Assembly: GCA_002162825.1 (NCBI GenBank)
Contig: MAAU01000086.1
Location: 1-40,510, forward strand
Length of the DNA stretch: 40,510 nt
Direction of reading: 5' to 3'
Source of the DNA: Gammaproteobacteria bacterium 54_18_T64
GTDB lineage: Bacteria > Pseudomonadota > Gammaproteobacteria > Pseudomonadales > Porticoccaceae
Positions within the stretch are counted from its first letter, which is position 1. Every line of letters begins with the position of its first letter. Both the position numbers and the translations under genes were made by a program. Below, piece by piece: positions 35,402 through 40,510 of the stretch. Under the pieces are notes generated by a model, which did no database searches, was not told the origin of the DNA, and worked only from the letters and a program-made list of their open reading frames with translations.

Positions 35402-36199
35402 ATGACCGAAGCCGTATTGTATGAACAGACGGGTCGTATCGTCACCATTACCCTGAACCAGCCCGAGACACGTAATGCCCTGTCCGATGTCTTGGTGCCG
35501 AGCTTGATTGAAAGTTTAAATAAGGCTGAAGCGGATGAGGGTGTGAGCTGTGTGATTCTCACCGGTGCCGGTAAAAGCTTTTCTTCGGGTGGCAACCTGA
35601 AAGAAATTCGTGCCATGACCCAGGAAAAAAAGCTTAGCACTCACCAGATTCGCAACTGGTATCTGGAGATGATCCAGCAAATTCCCCGCACTATGGAAAA
35701 AATGACGGTTCCGGTGATTGCCGCTGTCAACGGCCATGCGATTGGCGCGGGCTGTGATTTGACGATGATGTGCGATATTCGTATCGCTTCGGAAAAAGCC
35801 CTCTTCGCCGAAAGTTTTATGCGCGTCGGTTTGATTCCCGGTGACGGTGGTGCCTGGTTCTTACCTCGTGTGATTGGCCTGTCTCGCGCCTGTGAGATGA
35901 GCTACACCTGCGACATGATTGATGCCACTAAAGCCGATAAGTGGGGCATGGTCTCAGACGTCGTTGCGCCGGAAGCGCTGCTCGATGCGGCCATGGCCGT
36001 CGCTAAGCGAATTGTCGCCCACCCGCCACTGGGTATTCGCTATGCCAAGAAGCTTTTGGTCGAGTCGCAGAATATGCCTCTCTCCGGCGCACTGGAAATG
36101 GCGGCGGGCATGCAGGCCACACTGCAGAATACCGAGGACCACCTTGAGGCGATCGACGCGGCGCTGGAAAAGCGCGAGCCGGTTTTTAAAGGTAAGTAA
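35402..36199 (+). CDS. crotonase family protein (enoyl-CoA hydratase/isomerase-like)
   Basis: The 265-residue protein has the crotonase fold with the oxyanion-hole segments SFSSGGNLKEI and NGHAIGAGCDLTMMCDIRIAS, which bind the acyl-CoA thioester. The two catalytic glutamates of standard enoyl-CoA hydratase (rat Glu144 and Glu164) are not present in their usual places. By eye they align with Asp119 (GCDL) and Phe139 (AESFMRVGL). An Asp (Asp148, in LIPGDGGAW) lies in the active-site loop where the hydratase has Ala. The enzyme is therefore probably an isomerase, hydrolase or atypical hydratase rather than the classical hydratase. AAGGAAAAG precedes ATG 35402. It is separated from the lyase gene by 180 bases. 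Confidence 0.88.
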   Translation: MTEAVLYEQTGRIVTITLNQPETRNALSDVLVPSLIESLNKAEADEGVSCVILTGAGKSFSSGGNLKEIRAMTQEKKLSTHQIRNWYLEMIQQIPRTMEKMTVPVIAAVNGHAIGAGCDLTMMCDIRIASEKALFAESFMRVGLIPGDGGAWFLPRVIGLSRACEMSYTCDMIDATKADKWGMVSDVVAPEALLDAAMAVAKRIVAHPPLGIRYAKKLLVESQNMPLSGALEMAAGMQATLQNTEDHLEAIDAALEKREPVFKGK

Positions 36200-36202
36200 T
36201 AC

Positions 36203-36225
36203 GCCAGCTTGGCCCGCTGGCTTTT
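36203..36225 (+). terminator. short hairpin after the crotonase gene
   Basis: GCCAGC (36203-36208) pairs with GCTGGC (36216-36221) around seven bases, followed by TTTT. It begins four bases after the crotonase stop. The stem is short but GC-rich, so it probably terminates with moderate efficiency. Confidence 0.5.
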
Positions 36226-36237
36226 AACGCAGCGGGG

Positions 36238-36278
36238 CGTAATGACACAGTTTGTTCTGCTGTAACTGTGTCATTACG
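36238..36278. repeat. long perfect inverted repeat, 15-base arms
   Basis: CGTAATGACACAGTT (36238-36252) and AACTGTGTCATTACG (36264-36278) are exact complements around an 11-base loop. There is no T-run after it. It could be a second terminator or an operator for the downstream LLM gene, which starts 225 bases later. The rest of 36279-36502 is AT-rich leader without a gene. Confidence 0.6.
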
Positions 36279-36502
36279 CACCACTTACTTTGTTCGCTCT
36301 TCCGTTATTTTTTAAATATCTTCTCTAACCAGCTGAAATTATGTGGAATATTTTTTGTTCCAGGTTTGGCATGTCTTGTGCTATGCCCTTTACAGGCTTT
36401 GCTGGACCTTATTCATGTCGCACGGTGTCGTGTTACCTGATCTGGCAAGACTGAAAGTGGGTTTGAAGACCTTCAAATAATATTGATATTGGGGAAAAGA
36501 TT

Positions 36503-37696
36503 ATGGAAGTTGGTTCGTTTTATATGCCCGTCGTGGGCAATAGGGAAGAAATTGAAAAAGGTATGGCCGGTAAGCGTACCGATCTGTATCAGGAAATGCT
36601 CAAGGAGTTGACCGAGCAGGTTCAGTATATGGACGAGCACGGTTACTACGGTATGGGCACCACGGAGCATCACTTTCATATTGAGGGTGAAGAGGTTTCC
36701 AATAACCCTGTGTTGTTGAATCTGTATTTTGGTATGCAGACTAAGAATATGAAGTTTGGTCAGTTGGGTAATGTCCTTCCTGCTCATAACCCGGTGCGCC
36801 TGGCTGAAGATATTGCCATGGTCGATCAGATGTTGAATGGCCGTACTTTTGCGGGTTTTGCTCGTGGCTACCAGCCGCGATGGGTGTCGACTCTAGGTCA
36901 GCAAATGAATGGTATGGCAGATGCCAATGAGCTGGGTGCCGATGCCTATGACGCCCTGAAAAAAGAGGTCTATTACGACCACTTCGATATTATTATGAAG
37001 GCTTGGTCGAACGACACCTTTTCGCACAATAGTAAATTCTGGCAAATTCCCACGCCAAATACCTACTGGGAAACCCACGATGTCACCCGTAAATACGGTC
37101 AAGGTGTGGATGACAAGGGTATCTTGACTGAAATCGGCATTGCGCCACCGACTTACAATAAGCGTATGCCTGATTTATTTCAGCCCTTTAGCGTGTCGGC
37201 GAGTTCCATTGAATGGGCTCAAGAGAACGATGTTACGCCAATCACCATCATCACTAACAAAGAGGTGGCGCAAAGCCATATTCGCGCGGCAAAAGATGCG
37301 GCCCAAAAAGCGGGCAAGCCCTACCGCATGGGTATGACCCGTGAGGTCTATGTTGCCGATACTGACGAAGAGGCCTATCAGATGGCCAAAGATGGCGGCA
37401 ATTACATTTGGTGTAATTTCTTCCAGCCCTTTGGTTTTAATGCCGCTGTCGCCAACCCAGGTGAGTCGCCTTTCGATGTGCCGAATAACTTTGAAACCAT
37501 GGTTGAGCGCGGCCTGGTGATTTACGGTAGCCCCGATACGGTGAAGCGTAAGTTCGAGCAGTTGTTTAAAGACCTGCCCTGCGATTATTTCTGGTTGTTT
37601 ACCTACAACGGCCTGGTGCCTCAACATCAAATGATGCGTCATTATGAGTTGTTGACTGAGCAGGTGCTGCCGCACTTTACCGACAACATTAAGTGA
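36503..37696 (+). CDS. LLM class (luciferase-like) flavin-dependent oxidoreductase
   Basis: This 397-residue TIM-barrel flavoprotein belongs to the luciferase-like monooxygenase class, which uses reduced flavin or F420; many members hydroxylate or cleave organic substrates. Recognisable parts are the N-terminal barrel strand and helix with MDEHGYYGMGTTEHHFHIEGE, GQLGNVLPAHNPVRLAEDIAMVDQMLNGRTFAGFARGYQP (the typical G-R-x-x-x-G-x-G-x-G-like region), FSVSASSIEWAQENDVTPI, and VIYGSPDTVKRKFEQLF near the end. A GGGGAAAAGATT site precedes ATG, the same 12 bases seen before the 29945 gene. Substrate is unknown; context suggests a role in breakdown of the same compound class. A terminator follows. 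Confidence 0.88.
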   Translation: MEVGSFYMPVVGNREEIEKGMAGKRTDLYQEMLKELTEQVQYMDEHGYYGMGTTEHHFHIEGEEVSNNPVLLNLYFGMQTKNMKFGQLGNVLPAHNPVRLAEDIAMVDQMLNGRTFAGFARGYQPRWVSTLGQQMNGMADANELGADAYDALKKEVYYDHFDIIMKAWSNDTFSHNSKFWQIPTPNTYWETHDVTRKYGQGVDDKGILTEIGIAPPTYNKRMPDLFQPFSVSASSIEWAQENDVTPITIITNKEVAQSHIRAAKDAAQKAGKPYRMGMTREVYVADTDEEAYQMAKDGGNYIWCNFFQPFGFNAAVANPGESPFDVPNNFETMVERGLVIYGSPDTVKRKFEQLFKDLPCDYFWLFTYNGLVPQHQMMRHYELLTEQVLPHFTDNIK

Positions 37697-37718
37697 TCAG
37701 GGTTGTTTAATTGGGCCT

Positions 37719-37758
37719 AAAAAAAATCCTCGCACTATTGTAGGTGTGGGGTTTTTTT
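37719..37758 (+). terminator. rho-independent terminator after the LLM gene
   Basis: A stem of TCCTCGCAC against GTGTGGGG, with wobble pairs and one mismatch, is flanked by AAAAAAAA on the left and TTTTTTT on the right, about 23 bases after the LLM stop. It separates the LLM gene from the next acyl-CoA dehydrogenase gene. Confidence 0.85.
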
Positions 37759-37935
37759 ATGCTAATGACTTTAGCAAAGCCTGTTAAGTCTTTGATATAT
37801 GGTTGTCTTGCTGGTTACTCAATAGTAGTGGGTGCCTGTTTAGGCCGAATTGCGCTACACTTTCGCCGCTTTTAGAGTGAGCCTTTAGCACCTGTACTAC
37901 AATTTGCCGCCCGCACCACCAATAGGATTTTAAGT

Positions 37936-39081
37936 ATGTCTATGGAAAACCGGTCGATTTACGACAGTGATCATGAGTTATTTCGTGCCAATGCCCGGCG
38001 TTTTTTCCGTGAAGAGCTAGAGCCCAATATTGAAGAGTGGGAAAACGCTAGTATCGTACCTCGCGAATTTTGGCGCAGTGCCGGCGAGAAAGGCCTGCTC
38101 TGCTGTGGTATTCCCGAAGAGTATGGCGGCCCTGGCGCCGACTTTAAGTACAATATGATCTCTTCTGAAGAAATCGGTTACGCCATCGGCGGGGGCAGTT
38201 GTGGTTTTGCCCTGCAGTCGGATATTACCGCCTATTACATTCTCAATCACGCCAGTGAAGCGCTGAAGCAGCAGTGGTTGCCGAAGATGGTTAGCGGCGA
38301 AATCATCTCCTCCATCGCCATGACCGAACCGAGCACCGGCAGCGACCTGCAGGCGATCCGCACCACGGCGATTCGCGATGGTGACGAGTATGTCATCAAC
38401 GGCCAGAAAACCTTTATTACCAATGGTCAGCACTCCGATTTTGTTATCGTGGTATGTAAAACCGACCCCAACCTCGGTGCCAAGGGCATCAGTCTGGTGA
38501 TTGTCGAGACGGGTACTCCGGGTTATGAAAAGGGACGCAATCTGGACAAGATCGGCCAAAAGGCCGCCGATACCTCCGAGATGTTCTTCGCCGATGTACG
38601 AGTGCCGGTTGGCAACTTGATAGGGGAAGAGGGTAAGGGCTTTTCTTATCTGATGGACGAACTGCCCCGCGAACGCCTGACCGTTGCCTTCCGCGCCTGG
38701 GCCGAAGCTCAGCGCGCCTATGAGATTACTGTTGAATACACCAAGGAGCGTGAAGCCTTTGGTAAACCACTTTTTGCCCAGCAAAATACCGCCTTTAGTT
38801 TGGCGGATGTGGCGACGGAGCTAGCTGTTGGTTGGGCTTATCTCGATCAGTGCCTGGGCAAGATTGTCGATGGCACTTTGACCGCTCAGGAAGGGGCCAT
38901 GGCGAAACTGTGGACCACCGAGAAGGAGGGCAAAATTGTCGATACCTGCCTACAGTTCTTTGGTGGTTACGGCTATATGCGCGAGTATCCCATTTCACGC
39001 ATGTATACCGATGCGCGGGTAAGGCGCATCTACGGGGGCTCAACGGAAATTATGAAGCTCTTTATTGCTCGCTCCTTATAG
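37936..39081 (+). CDS. long-chain-type acyl-CoA dehydrogenase
   Basis: The 381-residue FAD enzyme resembles long-chain acyl-CoA dehydrogenase (ACADL). It has the usual N-terminal ARRFFREELEPNIEEWE, CGIPEEYGGPGADF, IAMTEPSTGSDLQAIRTTAIRDGDEYVINGQKTFITNGQHSDF and KIGQKAADTSEMFFADVRVP. The catalytic Glu is most likely Glu246 in ELPRERLTVAF, the position used in the long-chain and isovaleryl enzymes, and the C-terminal medium-chain site reads IYGGSTEIM, with Gly in place of Glu. A second ATG two codons in is possible. It starts after a terminator and lies 100 bases before the HMG-CoA-synthase-like gene, so those two may form an operon. Confidence 0.9.
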   Translation: MSMENRSIYDSDHELFRANARRFFREELEPNIEEWENASIVPREFWRSAGEKGLLCCGIPEEYGGPGADFKYNMISSEEIGYAIGGGSCGFALQSDITAYYILNHASEALKQQWLPKMVSGEIISSIAMTEPSTGSDLQAIRTTAIRDGDEYVINGQKTFITNGQHSDFVIVVCKTDPNLGAKGISLVIVETGTPGYEKGRNLDKIGQKAADTSEMFFADVRVPVGNLIGEEGKGFSYLMDELPRERLTVAFRAWAEAQRAYEITVEYTKEREAFGKPLFAQQNTAFSLADVATELAVGWAYLDQCLGKIVDGTLTAQEGAMAKLWTTEKEGKIVDTCLQFFGGYGYMREYPISRMYTDARVRRIYGGSTEIMKLFIARSL

Positions 39082-39181
39082 TTTGCTCCTGTGTTTTTGT
39101 GCGGTAGCGATTAGGGCAAGTCAGGGCAGGCTAAGAACGACTTAAATTTACATTTTTTAACAGCTATTTATAGGAACTATC

Positions 39182-40510
39182 ATGGTTGGAATAACAGCTT
39201 TCGGCGCTTATTTGCCAAGAATGCGTTTGCAGAAGCAGGTAATTGCGGATGCCAACGCCTGGTTTGATCCCGGTTTAAAGGGTTTGGCAAAAGGTGAAAA
39301 GGCCATCTGTAACTGGGACGAAGACACCATCACCATGGCGGTTGAGGCCTACACCGATTGCCTGGGCAATGCCCCCGGTCAGGCGCCCGCGGCACTGTTG
39401 TTGGCATCGACGACGCTACCCTTTGCCGATCGTCAGAACTCTGTGGTGGTTGCCGAGGCGCTCAATCTGGATACCTCCAATCTGCGCACCATGGATATTA
39501 CCTGCTCGCAGCGCGCCGCCACATCGGGCTTGCTGTCGGCACTGGATATTGCCGCCGCCGGTAAAGACGCGGTGTTGGTCGCCTCTGAACACCGCAAAGC
39601 CAAGTGCGCCTCCCGTGAAGAAATGCTTTACGGTGACGGTGCTGCCGCCATCGCAGTGGGTGGTGAGAATGTCATTGCCGAGCTGGTCGCGAGCCAGAGT
39701 CAGGCCGTTGATTTTATCGACCATTACCGCGGCGAAGGTCAGGACTTTGACTACGGCTGGGAAGAGCGTTGGGTGCGTGACGAAGGCTATATGAAAATCG
39801 TTCCCAATGCTGTCAATGCCTTATTGAGCAAAGCGGGTGTTAGTGGTGGCGACATCGCCCACTTCATACTGCCGACGGATCAGGGCCGTGTGCCACCGAT
39901 GGTGGCTAAGAAACTCGGTATTAAGGGCGAGGCCGTTGCCGACAACTTGCTGCAGAGCGTTGGTATTACCGGTGCTGCACACGTTATGTTGCTGCTGGCC
40001 CATCGTCTTGAGCAGGCTGTACCGGGTGACCTGGTGCTGGTTGCGGGCTTTGGCCAGGGTTGCGATGTCTTGCTGTTTAAAGTGACGGATGCCATTAATG
40101 GCCAGCGTACTGGCAAGGGCGTTTCCGGTCATCTTAGCAATGGTCGTCCTGAAACCAACTATAATAAGTATCAGTCGTTTAACAACTTGCTCGAGAAAGA
40201 GCTGGGCAAGCGTTCGGAAGTGAACAAGCAGGGTTACCTGTCCTCCATGTACCGCGCTCGTGGCCTAACTAACAGCTTCCTCGGTGGTAAGTGTACCTCC
40301 TGTGATACCGTACAAATGCCCAAGCATAAGTACTGTGTTAACCCCGAATGTGGCGCTTTCGATACCCAGGTCGATCACCCTATGGCCGGTGCCGCAGGCA
40401 CGATCGCAACCTGGACTGCCGATACCCTGACCTTCGACTACAACCCACCGGCCTACTTCGGCATGGTGACCTTCGAAGGCGGTGGTCGCATTATGATGGA
40501 TATGAGTGAA
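39182..40510 (+). CDS. HMG-CoA synthase/KAS III-like enzyme fused to a zinc-ribbon OB-fold domain (3' end outside window)
   Basis: The frame is open for 443 codons to the right edge. The first part is a thiolase-fold condensing enzyme: TFGAYLP-like start ITAFGAYLPRMRL, the active-site Cys108 in DITCSQRAATSG, KCASREEMLYGDGAAAIAVG, IVPNAVNALLSKAG, and GFGQGCDVLLFKV. The second part, from about residue 350, is a DUF35-type domain with four zinc-binding cysteines (Cys371, Cys374, Cys385, Cys390; pattern CxxC ... CxxxxC), then the OB-fold beginning TIATWTADTLTFDYNP. The catalytic-His position of KAS III/HMG-CoA synthase appears as T-D-Q (ILPTDQGR), without His. Start ATG 39182 has AGGA nearby. Function is unassigned. 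Confidence 0.8.
   Translation, partial: MVGITAFGAYLPRMRLQKQVIADANAWFDPGLKGLAKGEKAICNWDEDTITMAVEAYTDCLGNAPGQAPAALLLASTTLPFADRQNSVVVAEALNLDTSNLRTMDITCSQRAATSGLLSALDIAAAGKDAVLVASEHRKAKCASREEMLYGDGAAAIAVGGENVIAELVASQSQAVDFIDHYRGEGQDFDYGWEERWVRDEGYMKIVPNAVNALLSKAGVSGGDIAHFILPTDQGRVPPMVAKKLGIKGEAVADNLLQSVGITGAAHVMLLLAHRLEQAVPGDLVLVAGFGQGCDVLLFKVTDAINGQRTGKGVSGHLSNGRPETNYNKYQSFNNLLEKELGKRSEVNKQGYLSSMYRARGLTNSFLGGKCTSCDTVQMPKHKYCVNPECGAFDTQVDHPMAGAAGTIATWTADTLTFDYNPPAYFGMVTFEGGGRIMMDMSE

Noticed and set aside
1-40510. Search for tRNA, rRNA, CRISPR repeats, transposase genes or phage genes
   Set aside because: Reading both strands showed no cloverleaf sequences with CCA ends, no regularly spaced repeats, and no recognisable transposase, integrase or capsid proteins.

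Overview
The window looks like chromosomal DNA from a gammaproteobacterium, probably a marine, aerobic, lipid-using member of the Cellvibrionales/Spongiibacter-like lineages. This is inferred from the gene set (LptFG, ScpAB-RluB, PdxJ, BolA, a cytochrome c5, a PHA-system protein) and an even, moderately GC-rich composition. No database search was possible. I see no tRNA, rRNA, CRISPR array, insertion sequence or prophage. The organisation is that of ordinary chromosome, with an accessory catabolic region on the right.

Left part (1-8 kb). The window opens inside lptF, followed by overlapping lptG, the inner-membrane half of the LPS exporter. Then come an RDD membrane protein, a small polyhydroxyalkanoate-system protein, an FMN-dependent alpha-hydroxy-acid dehydrogenase, an unrecognised protein that appears to start at ATT, and a D-aminoacylase-type amidohydrolase.

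Middle (8-26 kb). oadG-oadA-oadB-bolA is a compact operon for a sodium-pumping oxaloacetate decarboxylase with a BolA protein at its end. Next are ompW, an acyl-CoA carboxylase carboxyltransferase without a visible biotin carboxylase partner, a lipoprotein cytochrome c5 and a DUF1329 protein. The minus-strand run SH3/coiled-coil protein - cyclophilin - pdxJ - DUF2520 looks like one operon, as does VC0807-yciI. yciO and the scpA-scpB-rluB operon lie on the plus strand, followed by a small secreted protein of unknown function.

Right part (26-40.5 kb). A 1175-residue soluble hybrid histidine kinase with several PAS domains and one GAF domain reads leftward. It is preceded by a possible leader ORF ending Pro-Pro-Pro-stop on its start codon. 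To its right runs a same-strand series for acyl-CoA catabolism: a 603-residue acyl-CoA dehydrogenase, DUF3094, a second acyl-CoA dehydrogenase, an HTD2-type hot-dog hydratase, a CitE/citramalyl-CoA-lyase-type lyase, a crotonase, a luciferase-like flavin oxidoreductase, an LCAD-like acyl-CoA dehydrogenase, and an HMG-CoA-synthase-like enzyme fused to a zinc-ribbon/OB domain that runs off the right edge. The hydratase-lyase pair is the combination used to turn mesaconyl-C4-CoA or itaconyl-CoA into citramalyl-CoA and then pyruvate plus acetyl-CoA. I therefore read this as a degradation region for branched or C5-dicarboxylic acyl-CoAs; the substrate is inferred. Several of these enzymes have non-standard active-site residues, so automatic names should be treated with care.
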